Shown in pieces: positions 36,353 through 44,831 of a stretch of DNA of 64,000 bases (positions are counted from its first letter, which is position 1; each line of letters starts with the position of its first letter). Location of the stretch: contig CAXXJK010000005.1 of assembly GCA_963665595.2 (NCBI GenBank), positions 124,001 through 188,000 of the forward strand, in the 5' to 3' direction. Under the pieces are notes generated by a model, which did not search any database, had not been told where the DNA came from, and was given only the letters and a program-made list of their open reading frames with translations. Position numbers and translations under genes: made by a program. The DNA is from G963665595 sp963665595. GTDB taxonomy: Bacteria > Actinomycetota > Coriobacteriia > Coriobacteriales > CADBOM01.

Positions 36353-37112
36353 AGCGCGTCAAGAGAAAAAGGTCACGCGTTCTGCTGAGGAAGAGGGGAA
36401 GCGTGCTCAGACGGAAGTTGAGTACACGAAGCAAACCGGCAAGGAACTTAAAGGATATATTCCCCTCAACTTCTTCAACATATTTTGGATATTTGTATTC
36501 TGCTCGATATTAGGACTCATCATCGAAGTCATATGGCATGCGCTTATTTTTGGTGGTTATCAGGATCGTGCTGGGTTACTCTGGGGTCCGCTCAGTCCCA
36601 TCTATGGATTTGGCGCGGTGCTTATGACCGTTGCGCTGAACCGATTCTGGAATCGGAGCAAGTTAGTAATCTTTGTTGTTGCTGGCCTTATCGGTGCTGC
36701 ATTTGAGTTTTTCGTAAGCTATTTCATGGAGTACTCATTTGGTATTGTGGCATGGGACTATTCGGGAACGTTTCTCAATATAGATGGTCGTACTAATTTC
36801 GCCTTTTTCTGTGCGTGGGGATTACTTGGTCTCATCTGGATCAAGCTTCTTTTACCCGATGTACTCAAAGTCATCAACGTCATTCCTCTCAAATGGCACA
36901 AATCTATTACGATCATTGCCACCGTGCTTATTCTCTTTGATGGTGGCATGACATTGATCGCGCTTGACTGCTGGTATCAGCGCATGGCAAACGTGCCCGT
37001 TACCAGCTCTATTCAGACATTTTGCGCAGAGTATTTCAACAATGATTTCATGGCCGATAGATTTCAGAGTATGTCGATAGATCCGGATCGGACTACCCGT
37101 ATCGATCAATAA
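36327..37112 (+). CDS. Putative ABC transporter permease (PF06541), C-terminal part after a frameshift
   Basis: 261 codons from TTG 36327, which has no ribosome site. A charged linker is followed by LNFFNIFWIFVFCSILGLII, YQDRAGLLWGPLSPIYGFGA and VAWDYSGTFLNIDGRTNFAF, all hallmarks of the family called ABC_trans_CmpB. Despite its name, no ATPase partner is nearby and the function of this five- to six-helix family is unknown. The start overlaps the upstream frame by 26 bases, and the lack of its own start signal supports a single split gene (see 35906). Confidence 0.8.
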   Translation: MPPDIAAYKARQEKKVTRSAEEEGKRAQTEVEYTKQTGKELKGYIPLNFFNIFWIFVFCSILGLIIEVIWHALIFGGYQDRAGLLWGPLSPIYGFGAVLMTVALNRFWNRSKLVIFVVAGLIGAAFEFFVSYFMEYSFGIVAWDYSGTFLNIDGRTNFAFFCAWGLLGLIWIKLLLPDVLKVINVIPLKWHKSITIIATVLILFDGGMTLIALDCWYQRMANVPVTSSIQTFCAEYFNNDFMADRFQSMSIDPDRTTRIDQ

Positions 37113-37285
37113 GACGAATATTGCATACATTCATGTTAATTTTCCTTACGAGTTTCTTCGCGATTTTCACGCCGCCTACCGAAAGTGGCCTACCGCGTAA
37201 AAGTACCCGTAGCACCTTCATCATTCGTTAAAGACTTTACGATAACATTTCAAGCGTCTGACCATAATCTTGGAAAGGAGATGTG

Positions 37286-37864
37286 ATGTCGGAACTAACA
37301 GAGATCCGCTGGCATGCGCGTGCGGGCCAGGGTGCTGTTACTGCTTCTAAGTTGGTAGCCGAAACTGCACTTCTGCAGGGTCGCTACATGCAGGCAATGC
37401 CCGAGTACGGACCAGAACGCACAGGTGCTCCTCTGAAGGCCTTCACACGAGTCTGTGATGAGCCCATAGAAGTTCACAACAACATCAACAACCCTGATAT
37501 CATCATCGTTCTCGATGACACGCTTCTCGATGTCATAGATGTCACGGAAGGCATCAAAGAACAAGGTATCATCATTATCAATACGGTTTTGAACTTGGAG
37601 GACGCGCGTAAAGTGCTTGGTGTCCCGGATTCTGTCAAGGTTGCCGTTATTGATGCTTCTGGTATTGCTCTTGATACCATTAAGCGTGACATACCCAACA
37701 CACCGGTTGTCGGCGCTCTCTCTCGGGTCAGCGGGATTATTTCCGTAGATGCGGTACGTGATCGCCTTGTCGAGATGTTTGGTAAGAAATTCAGCAAGGA
37801 AATGATTGACGCAAACCTTAATTCCCTCCAGCGCGCCTATGAGGAGGTGGCTATCAGTGAGTAA
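37286..37864 (+). CDS. porG: 2-oxoacid:ferredoxin oxidoreductase gamma subunit
   Basis: 192 residues. The start ITEIRWHARAGQGAVTAS-like segment (EIRWHARAGQGAVTASKL) and MPEYGPERTGAPLKAF are typical of PorG/VorC. The complex decarboxylates pyruvate or a related 2-oxoacid to acyl-CoA while reducing ferredoxin. ATG 37286 is five bases after GAAAGGAG. The gene overlaps porD by eight bases. Pyruvate is the likely substrate, judged from the beta subunit motif. Confidence 0.92.
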   Translation: MSELTEIRWHARAGQGAVTASKLVAETALLQGRYMQAMPEYGPERTGAPLKAFTRVCDEPIEVHNNINNPDIIIVLDDTLLDVIDVTEGIKEQGIIIINTVLNLEDARKVLGVPDSVKVAVIDASGIALDTIKRDIPNTPVVGALSRVSGIISVDAVRDRLVEMFGKKFSKEMIDANLNSLQRAYEEVAISE

Positions 37865-38177
37865 CTGGGACGTTTCTAATTTTGATAACTGGACGGTCGA
37901 GGATTTCCCACTCGGTGGTGTCGCTATTGAGGCAGGCAAGTCAAAGGAATATATTACGGGCGGTTGGCGCTCTTTTCGTCCCATATGGAATCAAGAGAAC
38001 TGCCGGGATTGTCTCATCTGTTGGGTTCATTGTCCCGACTCGTCGATTGAGACTGAGGATGGCAAGATGACAGGTATCGACTATGATCATTGCAAAGGAT
38101 GCGGTATCTGCGCAAAGTGCTGTAAGTTTGATGCACTCGCGATGATCTCCGAGACCGAAGCAAAGGCAGGTGAGTAA
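37857..38177 (+). CDS. porD: 2-oxoacid:ferredoxin oxidoreductase delta subunit (ferredoxin)
   Basis: 106 residues with two 4Fe-4S motifs: CRDCLICWVHCP and CKGCGICAKCC. It carries electrons from the thiamine centre to external ferredoxin. The start is GTG 37857, seven bases after GAGGAGG and inside the porG stop region; an ATG 18 bases upstream lacks a site. The TAA stop overlaps the next ATG (TAATG). Confidence 0.93.
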   Translation: MSNWDVSNFDNWTVEDFPLGGVAIEAGKSKEYITGGWRSFRPIWNQENCRDCLICWVHCPDSSIETEDGKMTGIDYDHCKGCGICAKCCKFDALAMISETEAKAGE

Positions 38178-39364
38178 TGATGCCAGAGGTTAAAGTATTT
38201 GCCGGCTCCGGTAACATGATGGTTGCCGAGGCATATCGCCAGGCTAACCCTGAAGTATGTATTGCATATCCCATCACTCCGCAGACCACCATTATTGAAG
38301 GTTTTGACAAGTTTGTTGCCGATGGTAAGGTCAAAACCGAATTCGTTACTACTGAGTCTGAGCATTCTGCCATGTCAGCTTGTATCGGTGCGTGTGCCGC
38401 AGGTGCCCGTACGGTTACTGCGACTTCGTCTCAGGGTCTTGCTCTCATGTGGGAAGAACTGTATATTGCCGCAGGCATGCGCTTACCCATCATCATGGCT
38501 AATGCGAATCGTGCGCTCTCTGCTCCCATCAACATTCATGGGGATCATTCAGATCTCATGGGTGCTCGCGATGCTGGCTGGATCATTCTGATTGCAGAGA
38601 ATGCTCAAGAAGCATACGACAACACGGTTGTGTCATTCCGTGTCGCTGAAGATATTCGTGTTCAGCTGCCTATCATGACTACTCTTGATGGTTTCATCAC
38701 CACGCATGCTATGGAGCGTTGCGAGATTCTCGATGATGCGACAGTGGGCGCATTCATTGGTGAGCGTGAAGCGGTCAACCCTCTGCTTGATACCGACCAC
38801 CCTGTTTCGCATGGTATGTTTGCAAACCTCGGTGGTTCCTATATGCAGCTCAGATATGCTCAGCGTCTTGCTATAGATGCTTCCGCCGCCGTTATCAAGG
38901 AAGTGGGCGACGAGTGGGCAGAGATCTGCGGACGTCCCTTTGATATGGTTGAGACTTGGGGCATGGAAGATGCTGAATATGCCATTGTCCTCATGGGTTC
39001 GGCCACAGGAAATGCGCGCCACGTAGCGCGTGATCTACGCAAGAACGGGAAAAAGGTTGGTGTTGTGCGCATACGTGTGTATCGTCCCTTCCCCTTTGAA
39101 GAAGTTGCTGCAGCGGTTGCAGGCTGCAAAGCTATTGCGGTACTTGATCGTGCAGATGCGCTGGGTGCTCAGTATGGCCCTCTTGGTCTGGACGTAAGCA
39201 GTGCGTTGTACGAGCAGGCAAATCGCCCCAAGATCAAGAACTATATCTACGGTCTTGGCGGTGCCGATATACCTCTTTCGCTGATGTATGACGTGTATGA
39301 GAATCTCGAGGGCGTTGTGGCCGGTACGGTCGACACCAAACTTGAGTTCTTGGGAAATCGATAG
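38177..39364 (+). CDS. porA: 2-oxoacid:ferredoxin oxidoreductase alpha subunit
   Basis: 395 residues. The N-terminal GNMMVAEAYRQANPEVCIAYPITPQTT and the TTESEHSAMSACIGACAAGART segment are diagnostic, as is ALSAPINIHGDHSD. It forms part of the thiamine diphosphate and CoA sites. Translational coupling to porD is suggested by the TAATG junction. A second ATG directly follows the first. Confidence 0.95.
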   Translation: MMPEVKVFAGSGNMMVAEAYRQANPEVCIAYPITPQTTIIEGFDKFVADGKVKTEFVTTESEHSAMSACIGACAAGARTVTATSSQGLALMWEELYIAAGMRLPIIMANANRALSAPINIHGDHSDLMGARDAGWIILIAENAQEAYDNTVVSFRVAEDIRVQLPIMTTLDGFITTHAMERCEILDDATVGAFIGEREAVNPLLDTDHPVSHGMFANLGGSYMQLRYAQRLAIDASAAVIKEVGDEWAEICGRPFDMVETWGMEDAEYAIVLMGSATGNARHVARDLRKNGKKVGVVRIRVYRPFPFEEVAAAVAGCKAIAVLDRADALGAQYGPLGLDVSSALYEQANRPKIKNYIYGLGGADIPLSLMYDVYENLEGVVAGTVDTKLEFLGNR

Positions 39365-39376
39365 GAGGGATTTGAA

Positions 39377-40312
39377 ATGGCAAATATCAAGGAACTCTCC
39401 CGTCAACCCGAGAGACTCGCTGGAGGTCATCGTCTGTGTGGCGGATGTGGCGCATCTATTGCTGTCCGTCAGGTACTTATGGCTGCGGGCGACTCTCCGG
39501 TTGTCTGTGGCTCCGCTACTGGTTGTCTTGAAGTTTCAACAACGGTTATGCCGTATACCGCTTGGGAAACGCCTTTTATCCATAATGCGTTTGAGAACGC
39601 GGGCGCTACAATGTCCGGCGTGGAAGCGGCCTATAAAGGTTTGCAGGCTGCGGGTAAGATCCCTGCAGACAAAAAGATCAAGTTCATTACGTTTGGCGGC
39701 GACGGCGGCACCTATGATATCGGATTGCAATCGCTTTCTGGTGCCATGGAGCGCGGCCACGACATGGTCTATGTCTGCTACGACAACAATGCATACATGA
39801 ATACGGGTATCCAACGTTCGAGCGCTACTCCTAAAGGCTCTTGGGCGACTACTTCAGAGGTAGGCAAGGTCAAGCAGGGCAAGAGTCAACGCCGTAAAGA
39901 CCTGACCTCTATCATTGCAGCTCATCATATTCCCTATGTGGCTCAGGCTTCTGTGGGCGATTGGCAGGATCTAGTAAGGAAGGCAGAAAAGGCTATCTCA
40001 ACTGAAGGCCCTGCATTCCTCAATATACTTGCTCCCTGTCCGCGTGGTTGGCGTGTACCCTTTGATCAGACAGTTGAGCTTGCTCGTAAGGCCATTCATT
40101 CCAAATGGTGGCCGATCTTTGAAGTTGAGAACGACGTGTGGACCATGAAGGAAGTAAAAGAAAAAGATCTCATCGACATTGATGAATTCCTTAAGCCACA
40201 GGGACGTTTTGCTCATCTTTACAAACCTGAGAATGCTGAACTCCTTGCGGAGGTCAAGAGTGACGTAGAAGAGTACTATGAATATGTTCGTAGTCGCTGT
40301 GGTCTCGTCTAA
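39377..40312 (+). CDS. porB: 2-oxoacid:ferredoxin oxidoreductase beta subunit, TPP-binding
   Basis: 311 residues. It contains CGGCGASIAVRQVL, the thiamine diphosphate motif FGGDGGTYDIG with DNNAYMNTGIQRSSATP, and further conserved Cys residues for a 4Fe-4S cluster. NTGIQRSSATP is the form usual in pyruvate enzymes. The cluster order G-D-A-B is that of four-subunit PorGDAB complexes of anaerobes. The gene is followed by a good terminator. Confidence 0.95.
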   Translation: MANIKELSRQPERLAGGHRLCGGCGASIAVRQVLMAAGDSPVVCGSATGCLEVSTTVMPYTAWETPFIHNAFENAGATMSGVEAAYKGLQAAGKIPADKKIKFITFGGDGGTYDIGLQSLSGAMERGHDMVYVCYDNNAYMNTGIQRSSATPKGSWATTSEVGKVKQGKSQRRKDLTSIIAAHHIPYVAQASVGDWQDLVRKAEKAISTEGPAFLNILAPCPRGWRVPFDQTVELARKAIHSKWWPIFEVENDVWTMKEVKEKDLIDIDEFLKPQGRFAHLYKPENAELLAEVKSDVEEYYEYVRSRCGLV

Positions 40313-40335
40313 GTTTTTTTACTAATAAGTCATGC

Positions 40336-40379
40336 GATTACCCCTTTTGCTCGCCAGAGTAAGAGGGGTAATCTTTTTG
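40336..40379 (+). terminator. Terminator of porGDAB
   Basis: GATTACCCC and GGGGTAATC form a perfect outer stem with further inner pairing, followed by TTTTT. It lies 24 bases after the porB stop. Confidence 0.88.
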
Positions 40380-40498
40380 TCTGATTCCGTGACATGTTTA
40401 TTCGTGTGACGGTTTGTATCGTGGTTTTAGCGATGATGCAAATCCTCATGATTTTATCGATCCCACTGATTTTTCTCTCTATCTTTCGTGGGTAGGGT

Positions 40499-40504
40499 TA
40501 TAAT
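40499..40504 (+). promoter_or_regulatory. Probable -10 box of upp
   Basis: A consensus TATAAT lies 40 bases before the upp start. No convincing -35 box was found at 16-18 bases upstream. Confidence 0.35.
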
Positions 40505-40543
40505 CGTTCCCGTTGGATTTTGCCTAGGAAAGGATTATCGCCA

Positions 40544-41173
40544 ATGAGCGAAGTGCGTGTTCTCACCCATCCTCTGATAGTTCATAAACTTTCGCTTATG
40601 CGTGACAAAAGTACTACTTCAAAGGATTTCAGAGATCTGCTCAGAGAGATTTCGATGCTTATGGGCTTTGAGGTCACACGCGATCTACCCACCAAGAGCA
40701 TTGCACTCGATACTCCAATCTGTCCAGGAGAATTTCCTGTTCTTGCTGATGAACATTTCACCATTGTTCCCATTTTACGTGCAGGCCTTGGTATGGTCGA
40801 CGGACTGCTTGAGCTTATGCCCTTTGCCCACGTAGGCCATATCGGTCTCTATCGTGATCCTGACTCCAAGGAGCCGGTGGAATATTACTATAAAATGCCT
40901 CCCACTATTGTTGAATCGACCGTGATAGTTGTTGACCCGATGCTTGCAACAGGCGGCAGCGCCTGTGATGCTCTGTCCGCTCTCAAACGTCATGGGTGTA
41001 CCAACATTCGTCTTATGAACCTTGTGGCTGCTCCTCAGGGAGTCGCCGCGGTGCAAGAAGCACATCCTGATGTTGATATCTATGTTGCTTGCGTTGATGA
41101 GGCTCTCAACGATGATGCCTATATTGTGCCAGGGCTCGGGGATGCGGGAGACCGTATTTTTGGAACTAAGTGA
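40544..41173 (+). CDS. upp: Uracil phosphoribosyltransferase
   Basis: 209 residues, typical length. It makes UMP from uracil and PRPP. The start VRVLTHPLIVHKLSLMRDK, the loop VPILRAGLGMVDG and the PRPP-binding motif VVDPMLATGGSA are characteristic. ATG 40544 follows AGGAAAGG; an earlier in-frame ATG would sit upstream of that site. It is paired with the uracil permease uraA, separated by a terminator. Confidence 0.96.
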   Translation: MSEVRVLTHPLIVHKLSLMRDKSTTSKDFRDLLREISMLMGFEVTRDLPTKSIALDTPICPGEFPVLADEHFTIVPILRAGLGMVDGLLELMPFAHVGHIGLYRDPDSKEPVEYYYKMPPTIVESTVIVVDPMLATGGSACDALSALKRHGCTNIRLMNLVAAPQGVAAVQEAHPDVDIYVACVDEALNDDAYIVPGLGDAGDRIFGTK

Positions 41174-41185
41174 TGTAAGCAGATA

Positions 41186-41214
41186 GGGAAGCGCGTGCGG
41201 CGCTTTCCTTTTTT
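41186..41214 (+). terminator. Terminator or attenuator between upp and uraA
   Basis: GGAAGCGC pairs with GCGCTTTCC (one bulge), followed by six T. It starts 12 bases after upp. Since both genes serve uracil salvage, partial read-through would set their ratio. Confidence 0.8.
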
Positions 41215-41266
41215 GTGCACTGAATGACGATCGATTTGGTCTATTGCGAAGAAAGAGGAAAATTTC

Positions 41267-42604
41267 ATGGCCAACAAAGTTATCGGCGTAGATGATCGGC
41301 TTCCGGTTAAGCTTGCCATTCCCTTAGGGTTGCAACACTTCATGTCGATGTTTGGCTCAACGGTGTTGGTTCCTCTCCTTACTGGTATGAGTCCTTCGTT
41401 GGCAATTATGTGTTCGGGTATTGGTACCATTCTCTATCTGTTGGTTACCAAAAGTAAGATACCAAGTTATCTGGGCTCATCGTTTGCATTTATCACTCCG
41501 ATTGCGGTGATCGGCGCTAGTGAGGGGATTTCTTCTGCACTCTCAGGTATTGTCGTAGCGGGTTTGGTATATATGGTTGTAGCCGGGCTTATTCAACTGT
41601 GGGGGACCGGCTGGATCAAACGAATCCTGCCCACTCCTGTCGTCGCACCGGTGATCATTGTTATCGGGCTCGGACTGGCGGCTGTTGCCATCAAAATGGC
41701 ATTCAACAGCGGTGGAAGTACTTTTGTGGTGAATGGTTTTATCGTCGCTATGATCACCCTGTTTGCGGCAATTGCCTACTCCTGTTTCTTCAAGGGTTTT
41801 ATCTGTACGATTCCTATTCTACTGGCTATCATCACCGGCTACATTGCCGCTGTTCTCTTTGGCATGGTGAATTTTCAGACGGTTATCGATGCGGCATGGG
41901 TTGGCTTGCCACAGATTAAGACACCAACCTTCAGCCTTAATGCCATTCTTCTCATCGCTCCGGTGGCCCTTGTTGTGGTCATTGAGCATATCGGGCACTT
42001 GCTGGTAGTGGGCGAGATTGTCGGTAAGGATTACAGCTCCATGTTATCGCGTTCGTTGTTTGGCGATGGTCTTGCGACGACGGTTGCTGGTTTTCTGGGA
42101 GGTACTCCTGCAACTACCTATGCTGAAAACATCGGTGTCATGAGCGCGACCAAGGTCTATTCTACTCAGATATTTTGGTATGCCGGTGGTTTTGCATTGC
42201 TTGTCGGCGGATTTTGCCCCAAGATAGAGGCTCTTATCAACTCAATCCCAACACCGGTTATCGGTGGAGTATCTCTTTTACTGTTTGGTCTTATTGCAAC
42301 TAACGGTTTGCGCATGATTGTTACCGATCAAGTTGATTTCTCCAAGAATCGCAATACCATGATTGTCGCAGTCGTGTTGGTCATCGGTATTGGAATGGAG
42401 ACTTCGGGTATATCGATTCCTTTGGGTAATTATGCGTTGCCCGGCATGGCAACTTCTGCCATCTTGGGCGTTTTGCTTAACTTAATTCTGCCTCGAGAAA
42501 AAGAGGAATCAGACGATTCTATGATAGGAGCAACTCCTGATGATCAGAAATCTCTTGATGAACAGGAGATAAGTACTGAGACGCTGCTGTCTAATGCCGA
42601 GTAA
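41267..42604 (+). CDS. uraA: Uracil/xanthine permease family transporter
   Basis: 445 residues, about 14 membrane helices, NCS2 family. FGSTVLVPLLTGMSPSLAI, the YLGSSFAFI segment and the TTYAENIGVMSATKV motif (substrate site with Glu) are typical of UraA. Together with upp upstream it forms a uracil salvage unit. The charged tail of about 45 residues is longer than usual. ATG follows AAAGAGGAAAATTTC. Confidence 0.93.
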   Translation: MANKVIGVDDRLPVKLAIPLGLQHFMSMFGSTVLVPLLTGMSPSLAIMCSGIGTILYLLVTKSKIPSYLGSSFAFITPIAVIGASEGISSALSGIVVAGLVYMVVAGLIQLWGTGWIKRILPTPVVAPVIIVIGLGLAAVAIKMAFNSGGSTFVVNGFIVAMITLFAAIAYSCFFKGFICTIPILLAIITGYIAAVLFGMVNFQTVIDAAWVGLPQIKTPTFSLNAILLIAPVALVVVIEHIGHLLVVGEIVGKDYSSMLSRSLFGDGLATTVAGFLGGTPATTYAENIGVMSATKVYSTQIFWYAGGFALLVGGFCPKIEALINSIPTPVIGGVSLLLFGLIATNGLRMIVTDQVDFSKNRNTMIVAVVLVIGIGMETSGISIPLGNYALPGMATSAILGVLLNLILPREKEESDDSMIGATPDDQKSLDEQEISTETLLSNAE

Positions 42605-42663
42605 CATCTTGCAGGATTTTTCCCAGTGAGTTGAGATGTGCAATTTACATAATCAGTAACCGA

Positions 42664-42705
42664 ACAGTGGTCTTCTATCCTGAATATACAGGGGAAGGCC
42701 ACTGT
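42664..42705 (+). terminator. Long imperfect hairpin after uraA
   Basis: ACAGTGGTCTTC pairs with GAAGGCCACTGT (one G-U pair), with an inner CCTG-CAGG stem around AATATA. No T run follows, so a U-less terminator or an RNA processing signal is possible. Confidence 0.45.
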
Positions 42706-42880
42706 GCGTTATAAGGAATGTAATAGGCGAGAAGAGGCGTGTTGTTTGCAGGTTTCGTCCTTATAGGTGATAGAGAACGCTTTGTATCACTCTCTGCGCT
42801 AAGATAAGGATAGGGATTTCTTCTCACACTATGCTTCATATATCGTATTGAAAACGAGTTGAGAAAGGGAGAGAAGAACG

Positions 42881-43366
42881 ATGGATAAACCACTGGTGGG
42901 TATCATCATGGGCTCAGACTCTGATTACCCGACTATGAAAGGCTGTATTGATCAGCTGAAAGAATTTGATGTGGCTTGTGACGTAATCATTGCGTCGGCT
43001 CACCGACATCCTGATAGGGTTCATGAGTGGGCGGGTTCAGCAGCAAAACGTGGGCTCAAGGTAATTGTTGCCGGTGCGGGGAAAGCAGCACATCTCCCGG
43101 GTGTCGTAGCCGCATTTACGACCTTGCCGGTCATCGGTGTGCCCATGAAAACAAGCGATCTCGGCGGTATGGACTCGCTGCTTTCGATAGTTCAGATGCC
43201 TACGGGCGTTCCTGTTGCTACCGTTGCAATAAACGGATCAAAAAATGCTGCAATTCTTGCTACCCAGATTCTTGGTTCGAGTGATCCAATATTTGCACAG
43301 AAAATTGCGGCATATAAAAAAAATATGGAAGAAACGATACCATCAATACCCGATCAAACAGACTAG
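42881..43366 (+). CDS. purE: N5-carboxyaminoimidazole ribonucleotide mutase (class I PurE)
   Basis: 161 residues. MGSDSDYPTMK, the catalytic SAHRHPDRV segment and the AGAGKAAHLPGVVAA motif define class I PurE, which rearranges N5-CAIR in purine synthesis. Other pur genes are not adjacent. It starts a same-strand run with yqeY, hlyIII and CNNM genes; yqeY begins 32 bases later. Confidence 0.95.
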   Translation: MDKPLVGIIMGSDSDYPTMKGCIDQLKEFDVACDVIIASAHRHPDRVHEWAGSAAKRGLKVIVAGAGKAAHLPGVVAAFTTLPVIGVPMKTSDLGGMDSLLSIVQMPTGVPVATVAINGSKNAAILATQILGSSDPIFAQKIAAYKKNMEETIPSIPDQTD

Positions 43367-43398
43367 GGTTGTGGGCGGTTACAAACAGGGAGATACCT

Positions 43399-43842
43399 AT
43401 GGACAAGCAGACACTCATGGAGGAAATAACCAGCGCTTTGAAAGCACAGGATAAGCCGCGGCTATCCATTCTGAGACAGGTTCATGGCGAAATAAAGCAA
43501 ATTGAAGTGGACGAGCGCCGCGAAGTGACTCCTGCGGATGTCGATGCCATGATCAGACGCGTTCTCAAACAAACTAAGGAGACGCTGGAAGGCTCTATCA
43601 AGGTGGGCACTAACGAAGAACGCACCCAATTGCTTACTCAGCAGGTTGAGATTCTCCAGGATTGTTTGCCGAAACAGGTCAGCGGTTCTGAACTTGAGGC
43701 GCTCATTGGGGAAGTTATCGATGAGGTTGGGGCCTCGTCAAAACGAGATATGGGATTAGTCATGTCTGCTTTAAACGAGCGGACGAGCGGGAATTTTGAT
43801 AAAGCCGCTGCCGCAAAGATGATAGGTGCGCGTATATCCTAA
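43399..43842 (+). CDS. yqeY: GatB/YqeY domain-containing protein
   Basis: 147 residues, helical. LMEEITSALKAQDKPRLSIL, VLKQTKETLEGSIKVG and the GGSS-like C-terminal MGLVMSALNERTSGNFDKAAAAKM segment match YqeY, which resembles the tail of the tRNA amidotransferase subunit GatB. Its role is unknown but may involve tRNA. ATG 43399 follows AGGGAGA. Confidence 0.92.
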   Translation: MDKQTLMEEITSALKAQDKPRLSILRQVHGEIKQIEVDERREVTPADVDAMIRRVLKQTKETLEGSIKVGTNEERTQLLTQQVEILQDCLPKQVSGSELEALIGEVIDEVGASSKRDMGLVMSALNERTSGNFDKAAAAKMIGARIS

Positions 43843-43901
43843 GATGATGCTTTTATAACCTTAGAACAATATAGGAAGATATAGGAAGGAAGTTTTCGCA
43901 T

Positions 43902-44813
43902 ATGGGCGATCGCGAGAAAAAGATCCGCCAAGCACTCGATCAGACGGATACGCTTCCATTTGATTGCCCTGATGGAGCCCATGAACACACCGAGGCTGAA
44001 GTGGTTCTTGCAGAAATTGATGAGCGGATACGTCAAAATCGACAGGAAATGAAGGCTCTTAAAGCAACGCGTCGTGCTGCATTTCGTACGGCAGAGCATG
44101 AGCAATTCGCGCGGGAGTCGCAACAAGAAAACGAAGCACTTGCCACTCAGAAAGGCCGTTCAAAAGGTATGGTTCAACGCATACATCTCTATACCGTTGG
44201 TGAAGAGATATTTTCAGCGGTTGTACACGGCATCGGCGTGTTGTTCGGTATTGTTGCATTGGTGTTGTTGGTTGTTGCAGGCGTTGAATCTGGTAATTCG
44301 ACAAAACTGGCAGCGGGTTTGATTTTCGGTATTTCAATTATTCTTGAGTATCTCGCATCGACTCTCTATCATGCGCTGCAACCAGCAAAGGCAAAGCGAG
44401 TCTTTAAGATACTCGATCACTCAAGTATCTATCTTCTTATCGCTGGCACCTATACGCCCTTTACATTAGTTACGTTGGCGGATAACGGTGGACAAACGCT
44501 GACGATGATCATTTGGACTCTTGCGATCATCGGTATTGCGCTCGAGGCATTTTGGGTATTTCGTCCCAAATGGATAAGCGTGCTTATCTATGTGGGGATG
44601 GGATGGCTGATCGTGTTTAAGGTGGGAGTTCTCTTTGAATTGCTTGCCCCTGCCGGTGTCTGGTTGCTTCTCGCCGGTGGTATTTGTTACACTGTGGGCA
44701 CGGTGTTCTATCTTCTTAAGAAGATTAAATGGATGCACTCTATTTGGCACATCTGGGTGTTGGCCGGTACAATCTGTCACTTCCTTTCCGTACTGTTGTT
44801 CGTGATTATGTAG
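43902..44813 (+). CDS. Hemolysin III family (PAQR-like) membrane protein
   Basis: 303 residues. About 95 hydrophilic residues, partly predicted coiled coil, precede a seven-helix domain. The family motifs are IFSAVVHGIGVLFG, LEYLASTLYHAL with its metal-ligand His, DHSSIYLLIAGTYTPF, and the late HSIWHIWVLAGTICHFLSV. PAQR proteins are putative metal-dependent hydrolases; the hemolysin name is historical. The long charged N-terminus is unusual for bacterial members. ATG follows AGGAAGGAAG. Confidence 0.9.
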   Translation: MGDREKKIRQALDQTDTLPFDCPDGAHEHTEAEVVLAEIDERIRQNRQEMKALKATRRAAFRTAEHEQFARESQQENEALATQKGRSKGMVQRIHLYTVGEEIFSAVVHGIGVLFGIVALVLLVVAGVESGNSTKLAAGLIFGISIILEYLASTLYHALQPAKAKRVFKILDHSSIYLLIAGTYTPFTLVTLADNGGQTLTMIIWTLAIIGIALEAFWVFRPKWISVLIYVGMGWLIVFKVGVLFELLAPAGVWLLLAGGICYTVGTVFYLLKKIKWMHSIWHIWVLAGTICHFLSVLLFVIM

Positions 44814-44831
44814 GAGGATGTCCCACACCCG

